In this document: one piece after another, positions 24,705 to 33,627 of the stretch
Layout of the letters: every line of letters begins with the position of its first letter
Numbering within the stretch: position 1 is the first letter of the stretch
Assembly (NCBI GenBank): GCA_017515425.1
Contig: JAFWFU010000007.1
Span: 62,001 to 126,000, forward strand
DNA: 64,000 nt
Origin: Mogibacterium sp.
GTDB taxonomy: Bacteria > Bacillota > Clostridia > Peptostreptococcales > Anaerovoracaceae
Direction of reading: 5' to 3'
Position numbers and translations under genes: made by a program
Notes under the pieces: model-generated
Seen by the model: the letters and a program-made list of their open reading frames with translations, nothing else
Told to the model about the DNA's origin: nothing
Database searches by the model: none

Positions 24705-25901
24705 CTATTGACTCAAAGAGCAAAGTTTCCACAGCGCAATATCCCGGCTCAGAATAGCTTTTTCCGTCAGTTCCAGCATATAGGACATACTCACTTCCTC
24801 TTGCGGCTTGAACTTTAGCAGCAGCTCTCTTCCCAAGACAAACATAGCCTGAATCACAGGTTTGGGAAATCCCTTTACTGTCGCATAATAATACATGCTT
24901 AGGTGCTTGAGCAGCATCGTATAAAACATAGCATTCACGGGAAGCTGCATTTCCTCGTACCGCTTGCAGATTGCTTTGATAAGCCAATAGCGGTCAAGCA
25001 TTTTTGGCTGGGTTTTCCTGCCCCCCTGCACATGAGAAAAATTTTCTTTATGCCAATAATAATGATACATCACTTTGGGAACATAGCTAAATCGCTCGCA
25101 CTGCGTATACAAAAGGCTGTGGACAATCGTATCTTCATACCAATAGCCCGGGAAAAAGCGAACCTTCTCAAACAGCTCTCTTCGGTAAACTTTACCCCAT
25201 GGCAAGCCTGCATAGTTCATAACCTCGTCCCCGTTCTTATATCCGAGAAGATTCCTTTGCGGGTATATATAAGGGAGCGAACTCACGGCTTTTCCGTTTT
25301 TACATTTGACAAAATCATGCGCGCACATCGCGATGTCGCAGCTATCCCGATACGCTGCCGACATCAATTCTTCTACAATATCTTGCTCAACGCTGTCATC
25401 ACAGTCTGCAAACATGATATATACACCGCGCGCCTCGGCTATCCCTGTATTTCTGGCTGAGGCAATACCGCTGTTTTCCTGATGAATAATTCTGACAAGC
25501 TCGTTGTCTTTATAGCTGTCGACGACCTTATCCGCACCGTCCGTCGAGCCGTCATCTACGAGTATCACTTCAAAACGATAGGAAGTCTTTTGATACAGCA
25601 GGCTGTCAATGCAAAGAGGGATAGTATCCGCATGATTATATACCGGAACGATAATTGACAAATCCAGGCTTTTATCGCATTCCCGCATAGAATACTCCGC
25701 ATGTTTTCCTTCGTCCGCCGATGTCTCCTTAAGTATTGAAAGCGCCTCTTCTTCCGTCATCATAACTTCTTCTCTTCTGAGAAAAAAGCGCCTGCACAAA
25801 AACATGAGAAAGAATAAAAATCTCGCCATATAAGCCAGCAAAATGCTTATCCACTTTATATGCGTATATTTATAAAATCTAAAATAAAAACCATAAATCA
25901 T
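24705..25901 (-). CDS. GT2-family glycosyltransferase with N-terminal membrane segment
   Basis: A 398-residue protein. Residues 1-45 contain an aromatic hydrophobic stretch (ISILLAYMARFLFFLMFL), then a linker, then the GT2 domain with LSIIVPVYNHADTI, VDDGSTDGAD, GIASARNTG and FADCDDSVEQDI, where the usual DADD is DCDD. The start overlaps the upstream stop in ATGA. A later ATG at 25763 after a GAGAAGAAG site would remove the hydrophobic part, so the membrane anchor is tentative. Confidence 0.85.
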   Translation of the reverse strand: MIYGFYFRFYKYTHIKWISILLAYMARFLFFLMFLCRRFFLRREEVMMTEEEALSILKETSADEGKHAEYSMRECDKSLDLSIIVPVYNHADTIPLCIDSLLYQKTSYRFEVILVDDGSTDGADKVVDSYKDNELVRIIHQENSGIASARNTGIAEARGVYIMFADCDDSVEQDIVEELMSAAYRDSCDIAMCAHDFVKCKNGKAVSSLPYIYPQRNLLGYKNGDEVMNYAGLPWGKVYRRELFEKVRFFPGYWYEDTIVHSLLYTQCERFSYVPKVMYHYYWHKENFSHVQGGRKTQPKMLDRYWLIKAICKRYEEMQLPVNAMFYTMLLKHLSMYYYATVKGFPKPVIQAMFVLGRELLLKFKPQEEVSMSYMLELTEKAILSRDIALWKLCSLSQ

Positions 25902-27010
25902 AGGCTGAGCAGTAATTCTTCCACTTCCTTTACAGTTATTTCAGTTTCAAAATCCCGGCTCCGCTCTATCGCCTTTTGGCGATAATGCGACATCAGGGCA
26001 GGGTCGACAAGAAGCGTCCTGATACCCTCATAGAGAGCTTCATCATCTTGCGAGGTTATCATTCCGTATTGATTATCCTCTCCGAGAAGCTCCCTCATTC
26101 CGGCGACATCTACGGTGCAGACAGGCAGTCCCAATATCATAGCCTCTGTAGCCGCCGTTGAGAATCCCTCCGCATAGCTCGCACATACTAAGAGATTGCA
26201 CATCTTCATATATTTGTAAGGATTCGTCTGATAGCCGAGAAAGTTGACGCGGTCTCTGACTCCCATTTCTTCGCTTAATCGCTCAAGCTCACAGCGCATG
26301 GCTCCGTCCCCGAGCAGAATGAGCTTTGCGTCAAGCCCATTATCCAAAAGCCACCTCAGAATGCGAATTATCCTATGAAAGCCTTTGCTTGGGAGCAGCT
26401 TACCGACAGCGAGAAGGCAGGGAATGCCGTCGTCAAAAATCTCCTCTGTCACCGTTTCCTCTGCAAGTGCTTTAATCCTATCGGTATCATTCGTATTGTA
26501 TATGACGAGCGGTTCGTCTTTCAGAGGAAGCAATGCTGCAAAGTCTTCTTTCACTGCCTCTGATACGCATACCACGCGGTCGAAACGCTGATAGCATTTT
26601 TCCGCCTCTTTCACGCTCCGAAAAGACGCCGCAGCTTTCTTTTTTGAGCCCTGCACAATATGAATCCAGCTAATCAGCTTCGTTTCAGAATCCTCACAGC
26701 CGCTGATAACACGGGCAGACGGACCTTCGAGGTATGCTACTTCTATATCATAATGCTCTTTTACAATCATTCTATGCAGCATTCGCGGAGTCAGCAGTTT
26801 CATCAGATGTGAATTGCCTCTGAACATCTTTTTGCAGAAACTGCGGCAGCGAATATGCGGCGATAGAAGCTCCCTGTTCTCCCCGCAGTCGAACAAGGTC
26901 ATAACAGTGATGTCGAACTTATCACGATCCATATGATTGACTAAGTTGACGAGCACCTTCTCCGCTCCGCCCTGTCCGAGATCATGTATGAGAAACAGCA
27001 CTTTTTTCAT
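25898..27010 (-). CDS. GT4-family glycosyltransferase
   Basis: A 370-residue GT-B glycosyltransferase beginning MKKVLFLIHDLGQGGAEKVL, typical of the family, with SWIHIVQGS, LLAVGKLLPSKGFH, ILLGDGAMRCELE and the EX7E segment ASYAEGFSTAATEAMILG. I chose ATG 27010 (site GAAGGATG); the longer reading starts inside the gap after rmlC. It follows rmlC by 37 bases and may use its dTDP-rhamnose. Confidence 0.9.
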   Translation of the reverse strand: MKKVLFLIHDLGQGGAEKVLVNLVNHMDRDKFDITVMTLFDCGENRELLSPHIRCRSFCKKMFRGNSHLMKLLTPRMLHRMIVKEHYDIEVAYLEGPSARVISGCEDSETKLISWIHIVQGSKKKAAASFRSVKEAEKCYQRFDRVVCVSEAVKEDFAALLPLKDEPLVIYNTNDTDRIKALAEETVTEEIFDDGIPCLLAVGKLLPSKGFHRIIRILRWLLDNGLDAKLILLGDGAMRCELERLSEEMGVRDRVNFLGYQTNPYKYMKMCNLLVCASYAEGFSTAATEAMILGLPVCTVDVAGMRELLGEDNQYGMITSQDDEALYEGIRTLLVDPALMSHYRQKAIERSRDFETEITVKEVEELLLSL

Positions 27011-27047
27011 AGCACATCCTTCGTCCCATGTATATATTCCCTTAGCC

Positions 27048-27656
27048 TTATAAATCAAAAGTCTCTTTTATTCCCTTCCACTGCTCATCCTTCGCAGACA
27101 GGCTGATCGGCGTCCCGTCCTCCAGGCAATAGCCCTCTCCGGAAGCAGTTCCTCTATATTCCCCGACTATATTCCTCCATACAATCCCAAGGTCCGGATC
27201 GTTCCATGCAATCCCCGCTTCGTCATCAGCATGGTAAAAATCATCACATTTGTAGCAAAGCTCCATCGTGTCTGACAGAGCGAGGAAGCCGTGAGCGAAT
27301 CCTCTCGGTATAAGATACTGCCTGCAATTATCAGCGGTAAGTATTTCTCCATGGTATTTGCCGAAAGTAGGAGATCCGGCGCGCAAATCCACAGCAACGT
27401 CGTAAACTTCCCCCTGAACAACTCTCACAAGTTTGGCCTGCGGAAAATTCTTTTGAAAATGGAGCCCTCTAAGAACTCCCTTTTTGCTCATGCTCTGATT
27501 ATCCTGCACAAACGAAAAGAAAAGTCCAGCTTCGTACATATCCTTTTGATTGAAAGTCTCCAGAAAATATCCTCTCTCGTCACTGTGAATCGTGGATTCA
27601 ATCAGGCAAAGGCCCTCAATATCGCTTAGATTGTATGTTACTTTAATCTGGCTCAT
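27048..27656 (-). CDS. rfbC: dTDP-4-dehydrorhamnose 3,5-epimerase
   Basis: RmlC, the third enzyme of dTDP-L-rhamnose synthesis. The 202-residue cupin protein has HSDERGYFLETF, VLRGLHFQKNFPQAKLVRVVQGEVYDVAVDLR, with the catalytic histidine in LHFQ, and IPRGFAHGF. Its ATG shares a base with the stop of rfbD (TAATG). The first two pathway genes (rfbA, rfbB) are not in this window, so they must be elsewhere or supplied by other loci. Confidence 0.96.
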   Translation of the reverse strand: MSQIKVTYNLSDIEGLCLIESTIHSDERGYFLETFNQKDMYEAGLFFSFVQDNQSMSKKGVLRGLHFQKNFPQAKLVRVVQGEVYDVAVDLRAGSPTFGKYHGEILTADNCRQYLIPRGFAHGFLALSDTMELCYKCDDFYHADDEAGIAWNDPDLGIVWRNIVGEYRGTASGEGYCLEDGTPISLSAKDEQWKGIKETFDL

Positions 27657-28579
27657 TACAGCTTAGCCTCCCTGAGGTATCTCTCAACCGCATTCTTCCA
27701 ATCCGGAAGCGGTGTAAAGCCCGCTCTTATAAGTTTGCTCCTGTCAAGCCTGGAATTATAGGGTCTGGCCGCAACGCTGAGCCCATACTCTTCTGTTGAA
27801 ACCGGTATCACTTTTGTATGAATTCCCGCCTGCCTGTAAATCTCACAGGTATAATCGTACCAGCTTATATACTCCCCTTCGTTAGCAGCGTGATAATAGC
27901 CATATTTATCCGTCTCAGCCATATCCACCAAGAGCCTCGCGAGATCATATGTATATGTAGGCGTTCCTATCTGATCATTTACAACCCTAACCTCATCATG
28001 CTTCCTGCCTATATCAACCATTGTCTTGATAAAATTCTTGCCATTCAAGCCGAACACCCAGGAAGTCCGAATTATAAAACACTTTTCAAGAGTCTCAAAA
28101 ACCGCAAGCTCGCCTTCCAGCTTCGTCTTTCCATAATAGCTTAGCGGTGCATAATTTTTATCATCCGGCTGCCATGGTCTTTCGTCCTGACCGTCAAAAA
28201 CATAGTCCGTCGAAAGATATATCATCTTGGCGTCAACTGCCTTCGCCGCATTCGCAAGGTTCTGCGTGCCTTTAACATTGATGTCGTAGACGCGGGCCCA
28301 ATTATCCTCGTCCTCCGCGTCGTCAACAGCCGTCCATGCCGCGCAGTGAATGATAACCTCAGGTTTTAAATCGCTTACAGCAGACATGACGGCATCTCTG
28401 TCGGTAATATCGAGCTGTACGAATGAGGGGTCAATTTCGCAATTCGCTGCAGGGGCATTCACAGGCAGGGCTTTTGGAAAGCTAATATCGCTTCCGATTG
28501 CACGGAATTTTCTTTTCAACGCCTCATTCAATACATCATATCCGAGCTGACCGCTTGCTCCTGTTACAAATATTTTCAT
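27656..28579 (-). CDS. rfbD: dTDP-4-dehydrorhamnose reductase
   Basis: RmlD, the last enzyme of dTDP-L-rhamnose synthesis, a 307-residue short-chain reductase. MKIFVTGASGQLG binds NADPH; STDYVFDG and YGKTKLEGE contain the catalytic Tyr and Lys; IIRTSWVFG and DQIGTPTYTYDLA are family hallmarks. With rfbC it shows the polysaccharide probably contains rhamnose. Confidence 0.96.
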   Translation of the reverse strand: MKIFVTGASGQLGYDVLNEALKRKFRAIGSDISFPKALPVNAPAANCEIDPSFVQLDITDRDAVMSAVSDLKPEVIIHCAAWTAVDDAEDEDNWARVYDINVKGTQNLANAAKAVDAKMIYLSTDYVFDGQDERPWQPDDKNYAPLSYYGKTKLEGELAVFETLEKCFIIRTSWVFGLNGKNFIKTMVDIGRKHDEVRVVNDQIGTPTYTYDLARLLVDMAETDKYGYYHAANEGEYISWYDYTCEIYRQAGIHTKVIPVSTEEYGLSVAARPYNSRLDRSKLIRAGFTPLPDWKNAVERYLREAKL

Positions 28580-28592
28580 TTCTTCGATTTTA

Positions 28593-29486
28593 CTATCTTG
28601 TCTTATATTTGATATACCTGCTGAAAGCCATTCCCGCCGGAGCTGCCAGCAAGGTTAATAATTTCCTCGGGGATTTCCGTATGAAATGACTGTCGCCTGA
28701 AAGGATACTGCTCGAAACATAATGAACACTGTCGAGAAGCAGTCTCTTGATGCTGATCGGATTCTTTAAGCAAAAAACTCTCCATTCAGCAAAACCCCTG
28801 GGATTATCCGCATACTGCCTCAGCATATTCTTAGTAGAGCCGTCTTTCTGATATTCGACCAAGCAGAGCACTTCGTCAAGCACCGCCAATTTGTAATCCT
28901 TATCTATCTGTCTGTATTTATACGCAAGGGCTATATACTTCTCTCGTTCGAAAACAGGATATGCGGGATAGCTGTTTATGATGTCTGTCCTATATACCAG
29001 CTTCTTATCGCCTTTGCCTCCGGCGGCGTAATATCCGCCAAGAGTCGTTTCCGTCATTCCCTTAGGAAATCCGCGCCCTATGACCTTGCCGTCAGCTAGG
29101 CTCGCATCTAGCCCTATGATGCCCGCATAGCCTTTTCCTCTCACCTCATCCCATTTCCGTAAAATCTTCCCTATTGCGCAGTCAGCTGCGGCGTCGTCCG
29201 AGTCTATGCACATATTCAGCTCTGTATCAATATTCTCATATGCCGTGTTGTGGGCTGTATGCATTCCTCCGTTTTCTTTGTAAATATATCTGATCTCAAA
29301 GCCGTTATCTGCCGCCTGCCATGCCCTCACAGCGTCCTTCGTTTCGTCTGTCGAACCATCATCTATTATCAGCCATATAAAATCCTTGCAATCCTGTGAA
29401 AGCAGCGACTCATATGTGCGTCCGAGAGTATGGGCGCGATTATATGTAGGTGTGAATATCGTTAGTCTTATCTTGTCTTTTTGCAT
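28593..29486 (-). CDS. GT2-family glycosyltransferase
   Basis: A 297-residue GT-A protein starting MQKDKIRLTIFTPTYNRAHTLG, with LIIDDGSTDETKD, GGMHTAHNTAYE and CIDSDD. The GGMHTA variant separates it from the other GT2 genes here and resembles glycosyltransferases next to rmlD in other loci. A GTG at 29534 would add 16 residues of unusual sequence; neither start has a well-placed ribosome site, so the start is uncertain. Confidence 0.85.
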   Translation of the reverse strand: MQKDKIRLTIFTPTYNRAHTLGRTYESLLSQDCKDFIWLIIDDGSTDETKDAVRAWQAADNGFEIRYIYKENGGMHTAHNTAYENIDTELNMCIDSDDAAADCAIGKILRKWDEVRGKGYAGIIGLDASLADGKVIGRGFPKGMTETTLGGYYAAGGKGDKKLVYRTDIINSYPAYPVFEREKYIALAYKYRQIDKDYKLAVLDEVLCLVEYQKDGSTKNMLRQYADNPRGFAEWRVFCLKNPISIKRLLLDSVHYVSSSILSGDSHFIRKSPRKLLTLLAAPAGMAFSRYIKYKTR

Positions 29487-29558
29487 ATCATATATGGGAA
29501 TTCTCCAGCCGTGCGCCTTCCGACCTGACATCACAGGCGCTCGCGGTTTCGACTGTCT

Positions 29559-30647
29559 CTAAACCTCTTCTGCGCGGCTGAGATAGAATTCCTCCAGCTT
29601 CCTTGCATTTTCTTTTATATCATAGCCGGCTCTTCTTATCTCGTCGGACATCTGCCTTCGCTTTGAAATATCTGTCCTGTAAATCACCTCAGCCCAAGTC
29701 TCCGCTCCGGCGCTCAGAGGAAGCCTTTTTACAATATCACTTACTGAACTTTCATCTGAGACCGCTTCCGAAACATAGCAGGGCAGACCTGCCGCCTGCG
29801 CCTCGACTAGAGAAAGAGGAAGTCCTTCAAACAGCGAAGGGAATGCAAATATATCCATAGCCTGCATTAGCTCAGCCACATCATCTCGCTTGCCCGCAAA
29901 GACTATTCTGTCAGAAAGACCCAGGGAATGGGCTTTTGCCTCAATTATATCCTTTAGAGCCCCCTCTCCTATCAGCATTAGTCTGGCAGGCAGTCTTTTG
30001 TTTGCTTTCTGAAAAACGTCTATTAGAAAGTCGTGATTTTTCGCCTTCGAAAAGCTCCCGACATGCCCGAGGACGAGCTCGTCATCAAAACCGTATTCTT
30101 TTCTGATTTTATCGCGCGTTTTTATATCAAACTCAAATTTTTCCGCGTCAATCGCATTGTTGACTAATATGTATTCAGCACCCCCGAACATCCAATCCCC
30201 AGCCTTCCGACTGCAAGCCGCCAATTCGGTCGCGTATCGCGGAATCTGCCTTCGATAATAAAGCTTTATCGGATATTTATAATTATCCTCCTGATCTGAG
30301 GTATGGCTATGCGCAATTCTAACGGGAACGCCGTTTTTTTTCGCATATTTCAATATCACAGAGCTCATGCAGTCCTGATGAACATGCACTATCCTATATT
30401 CCTTATGCCCTGCGAAGAAGGCATTGAGGGCCCTCCTGTATCCGGGCGAAAAGGGATTGAGCCTCGGCAGATGATAGACAGTTCCCCCGAGCTTACCTAT
30501 CTCACTTCCATATTCCCCTTCATATGGGCGGTGTGTGAGGAAGTCAAACTGAATATTCTCCCTGTCGATATGCCTGTAATAGTTCATAAGCATGGTCTCA
30601 AGCCCGCCTCTATTCATATCCGTAACGACCTGCAAGACTCTCATCAT
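29559..30647 (-). CDS. EpsF-like GT4 glycosyltransferase
   Basis: A GT-B glycosyltransferase of about 362 residues with the EpsF-type start MMRVLQVVTDMNRGGLETM, then HVHQDC, RIAHSHTSD, LGHVGSFSKAKNHDFLIDVF and the EX7E motif in PSLFEGLPLSLVEAQ. It directly follows the EpsG-like gene, the same order as in Bacillus eps operons. TTG 30650, ATG 30647 and ATG 30644 are all close to the previous stop; I use 30647. Confidence 0.92.
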   Translation of the reverse strand: MMRVLQVVTDMNRGGLETMLMNYYRHIDRENIQFDFLTHRPYEGEYGSEIGKLGGTVYHLPRLNPFSPGYRRALNAFFAGHKEYRIVHVHQDCMSSVILKYAKKNGVPVRIAHSHTSDQEDNYKYPIKLYYRRQIPRYATELAACSRKAGDWMFGGAEYILVNNAIDAEKFEFDIKTRDKIRKEYGFDDELVLGHVGSFSKAKNHDFLIDVFQKANKRLPARLMLIGEGALKDIIEAKAHSLGLSDRIVFAGKRDDVAELMQAMDIFAFPSLFEGLPLSLVEAQAAGLPCYVSEAVSDESSVSDIVKRLPLSAGAETWAEVIYRTDISKRRQMSDEIRRAGYDIKENARKLEEFYLSRAEEV

Positions 30648-30650
30648 CAA

Positions 30651-31757
30651 TCAGATTGCCCCCCATGCAAAATGCATTTGGTAGTAATAGAAAACCAAGA
30701 ATGACGCAACCATTATGATACTTATTATCTTTGCCGAATTCTCCGAAAACATATTCTTTATCTCCCAAGGCAGAAGTATCTCCATGCCGTAGAGAGAACA
30801 ATATATCGGAAGCCTTCCTATATAAATTCCCGATGTCAGTATGCTGAATATATAGAGTATAGAGGCTGCAATGCTCATATTGCACACAATATCCAAGCTT
30901 CTATTATTCGCTTCTCTGATATACCTCAATCCGATAAAGGAGAGAATGGTCGGCATGGAATACACGAGAACCCTGAGCGGATTTGTTCCGTCATCCTGCG
31001 TTATCTGCCATTCGGTGACAACATTCTCATACTGAGTTTCTGCCAGCGCATCATCAAGCCAGCTTGTGACACTACCGATATATGCAATGGCAATGGCAAA
31101 AGCCGCAATGAGCAGGAAGGTTCGTATCTGCCAGGGTTTGCTCAGAGCTACAAAGGCAATCGGTATCATCATAAGAGCCGAAAGATGAAATGTGGAAGCG
31201 AGCAAAATCATCAGACAGTATTTCACATATTTCCCCTCGAATAAAAAAGAGCAGGCGGCGAAGCTTATAATAACAGCCGTGAATTGTCTGACTCCGTTAA
31301 ACGTCCACGACATATAGTCTGTAGAGGCGATAAATGCAAATATGCCCGTTATAAAGCCCGACGAATGCTTGCGCATGATGAGCGCGAGTATGACTAACTG
31401 AAATGCTGCGATTGCCCCGAGATAAAGCCTGACATTTCCGCCTGTTATCATTTTGATGATTATACTCAGTATATAAAAGCCCGGGTCTTTATCGCATTCG
31501 CTTATATATGTGACAGCAGCGCCTATTTTCTCGGGCAGCGAATAAAACATCTTCATATATGCATTCGTATCCCCGAATTGCTCATATCTCGCTGCCGCCC
31601 AATATATTAGCGGAATCACGGAAAATATGGCGAAGCCTTTTGTAACCCTATCTGTGAGTTCTCCGCTCACCGGGTCGATTTCGTAAATGCCGCTCGTCAT
31701 TCGGCTTATGGCATAGAGCGCGGCGGGCCATAGGATAATCAATATATAAACTGACAT
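30651..31757 (-). CDS. EpsG-family EPS polymerase
   Basis: A membrane protein of about 368 residues with some ten hydrophobic segments, the likely Wzy-type polymerase that joins repeat units outside the membrane. EpsG-family hallmarks are RYEQFGDTNAYMKMF near residue 60, KDPGFYILSIIIK, and TFNGVRQFTAVIISF. I chose ATG 31757, which has GAGGTGG upstream within the end of the previous gene; the longer reading adds 11 basic residues. Confidence 0.88.
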   Translation of the reverse strand: MSVYILIILWPAALYAISRMTSGIYEIDPVSGELTDRVTKGFAIFSVIPLIYWAAARYEQFGDTNAYMKMFYSLPEKIGAAVTYISECDKDPGFYILSIIIKMITGGNVRLYLGAIAAFQLVILALIMRKHSSGFITGIFAFIASTDYMSWTFNGVRQFTAVIISFAACSFLFEGKYVKYCLMILLASTFHLSALMMIPIAFVALSKPWQIRTFLLIAAFAIAIAYIGSVTSWLDDALAETQYENVVTEWQITQDDGTNPLRVLVYSMPTILSFIGLRYIREANNRSLDIVCNMSIAASILYIFSILTSGIYIGRLPIYCSLYGMEILLPWEIKNMFSENSAKIISIIMVASFLVFYYYQMHFAWGAI

Positions 31758-31758
31758 C

Positions 31759-32913
31759 TTAATCCACCTCGCCCTCAAGTATATCCGCAATGACCCTGGC
31801 TATTCTCTCAGAGTCGTATTTATCCGAAATATGCGAATTCGCAGCCGAGCCGCTCTTATCCGAAGTTCGTTCGTTCACAGCCGAGCCGTCACTATCAGAA
31901 GCCCGCATATACCCTTCTATCATCTCCGCCATTTTATGATAATCGCCAATCTTCACCAGGCAGTCCTCCCCGTAGTCCGCCGCCGCCATGCGGTGTCCTC
32001 TATTATCCGTGGCGACTATCGGCAGTCCCGCATATATGGCTTCAACGAGATTGATGGTCATGCCTTCTCTTATGCTCGAAGCCGTATACACATCTGCCAT
32101 GGCGAGGAGCTCTCCCACGTCCTCTCTCCAGCCGAGAAATCTGCAATAATCGACCTGTCCCGACGCCTCGGCATACCTTTCAAGCCAGCCTTCCTCCTGG
32201 TCGGGCCCCGCCAAGACGAGATATGCATTTATATCTTTATCGCGCAGGAGAGTCAGCGCCTCTATCAGCATTTTCTGATTTTTGTTCTGCGTCAGCTCCG
32301 CAATATAGAGCATGACGAGGGCGTCTTCGGGAATATCGAGCTCCTTCCTATATGCTCTTCGAATCTCTTCCTTGCCTTCGACCTCCAGCCTCGAAAAGTC
32401 CGCTCCCATTCCCGGTATCAGGCGCAGTTTCAGCCCCTTCCTGAACTTTCTGCCCGCCCGCTCATAATCCTCTCTATTGATAGTGATAATCATATCGGTC
32501 AACAGCGAGAGAAGCCTCTCCGCGGGATAGTAGATGAGCCAATTTATCAGCTCAGCCCCCTCAAAAAAATGGAAGCCGTGAACGCAGTATATTACCTTCG
32601 TTCCCCTTTTCCTAGCCTTTGCGGCTGCGAGCCTTGCACCAAGCCCGCCCATGGGCGTGTGGCAGTACACAATATCATAGTCTCCGCTGTCTACAGCCCT
32701 CTTGAGCTGCCTGATTCCGCCTATCGTCTTTCGAGAAAGAGGATTTCTCTTCCAATTCATGCGAAACTGCTCATTGCAGTATGGAATATCCTCGTCGCCC
32801 GCGCAGGCAACATCAACCGTCCAGCCGCGTCTGCTCAGCTCTCTTATGGTCGGAACATGGAATTTCAGCACATGCTCTTTAGCTACATTGGCGACAAGAA
32901 GCAGTTTTTTCAT
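31759..32913 (-). CDS. EpsD-like GT4 glycosyltransferase with Ser/Asp-rich C-terminal repeats
   Basis: A 384-residue GT-B glycosyltransferase: MKKLLLVANVAKEHVLKFHV at the start, YCHTPMGGLGARL, CVHGFHFFEGA and SSIREGMTINLVEA (EX7E), the EpsD pattern. ATG 32913 overlaps the stop of the upstream gene in ATGA. Near the C-terminus the usual helix is preceded by an insertion of short serine/aspartate repeats (see 31821-31892), which is unusual for the family. Confidence 0.92.
   Translation of the reverse strand: MKKLLLVANVAKEHVLKFHVPTIRELSRRGWTVDVACAGDEDIPYCNEQFRMNWKRNPLSRKTIGGIRQLKRAVDSGDYDIVYCHTPMGGLGARLAAAKARKRGTKVIYCVHGFHFFEGAELINWLIYYPAERLLSLLTDMIITINREDYERAGRKFRKGLKLRLIPGMGADFSRLEVEGKEEIRRAYRKELDIPEDALVMLYIAELTQNKNQKMLIEALTLLRDKDINAYLVLAGPDQEEGWLERYAEASGQVDYCRFLGWREDVGELLAMADVYTASSIREGMTINLVEAIYAGLPIVATDNRGHRMAAADYGEDCLVKIGDYHKMAEMIEGYMRASDSDGSAVNERTSDKSGSAANSHISDKYDSERIARVIADILEGEVD
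31821..31892 (-). repeat. two 36-bp direct repeats inside the EpsD-like gene
   Basis: Units 31821-31856 and 31857-31892 are imperfect copies; each contains GCCGAGCC. They encode the 12-residue blocks SDKSGSAANSHI and SDSDGSAVNERT. A partial third unit follows. The period is a multiple of three, so copy-number change would keep the frame. Confidence 0.8.
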
Positions 32914-33533
32914 TCGGCTACTCCGTCCGCTCTTATTACGGCGACTATGGTGCCGAGGAAACACCTCGTATCCATCAGAAGTCCCGAGATACTTGATTTC
33001 CTGAGCTGCTCTGCATAATAGCCGTCAAGCTCCGCTTTTTCGCAAATATCTATATCATCTCTGCCGTTTATCTGCGCCCAACCCGTGAGCCCCGGGCGTA
33101 TATCGTTCGCGCCGTATTTATCTCGCTCCGCGATTAAATCCTCCTGATTCCAAAGCGCACATCTAGGCCCTACAAGCGACATGTTTCCTATTAGTATGTC
33201 GTAAAGCTGTGGAAGCTCATCTAGTGAATACTTCCTCAAAAACCTTCCAACCCCGGTCAGCCTTTCTTTAAGATTATCCTTCATAAGATGCGTGGGAATA
33301 TCATCTGGCGTGTCTTTCTTCATGCTGCGGAATTTATGCGCCGTAAAATAGCTCTTGTTAATTCCAACCCTCTTCTGCTTGAAGATGACAGACCCGCCGT
33401 CCTCCGCATATATCAGCAGCGCGCAGATAATGAAAATCGGTATTAGAAGGAGCATGGCAACAACGCAAAAGACTATATCCATCAGTCTCTTGATATGTTT
33501 ATCGTAAATTGTTCTCTCCTTGCCCTTATTCAT
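32910..33533 (-). CDS. undecaprenyl-phosphate sugar-1-phosphate transferase (EpsL/WcaJ-like)
   Basis: The initiating enzyme that loads the first sugar-1-phosphate onto undecaprenyl phosphate. The 207-residue short form has one membrane segment (LMDIVFCVVAMLLLIPIFII, about 19-45). The catalytic domain follows, with GSVIFKQKRVG, FRSMKKDT, RKYSLDELPQLYDILIGNMSLVGPR and RPGLTGWAQINGR. ATG 33533 is preferred over TTG 33539. Confidence 0.95.
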   Translation of the reverse strand: MNKGKERTIYDKHIKRLMDIVFCVVAMLLLIPIFIICALLIYAEDGGSVIFKQKRVGINKSYFTAHKFRSMKKDTPDDIPTHLMKDNLKERLTGVGRFLRKYSLDELPQLYDILIGNMSLVGPRCALWNQEDLIAERDKYGANDIRPGLTGWAQINGRDDIDICEKAELDGYYAEQLRKSSISGLLMDTRCFLGTIVAVIRADGVAE

Positions 33534-33627
33534 CTGCAAACCCTTTGCCCCTTTTTACTATATACCCCTCTTTCCAAGCGGGGTCATGCCTGCCACACCC
33601 TCTTACTATTTGACAGACTTTTACTGT

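Noticed and set aside
31831..33018. 395-codon plus-strand frame antisense to the EpsD-like gene
   Set aside because: It is a shadow of the well-supported minus-strand genes, with no recognisable domains.
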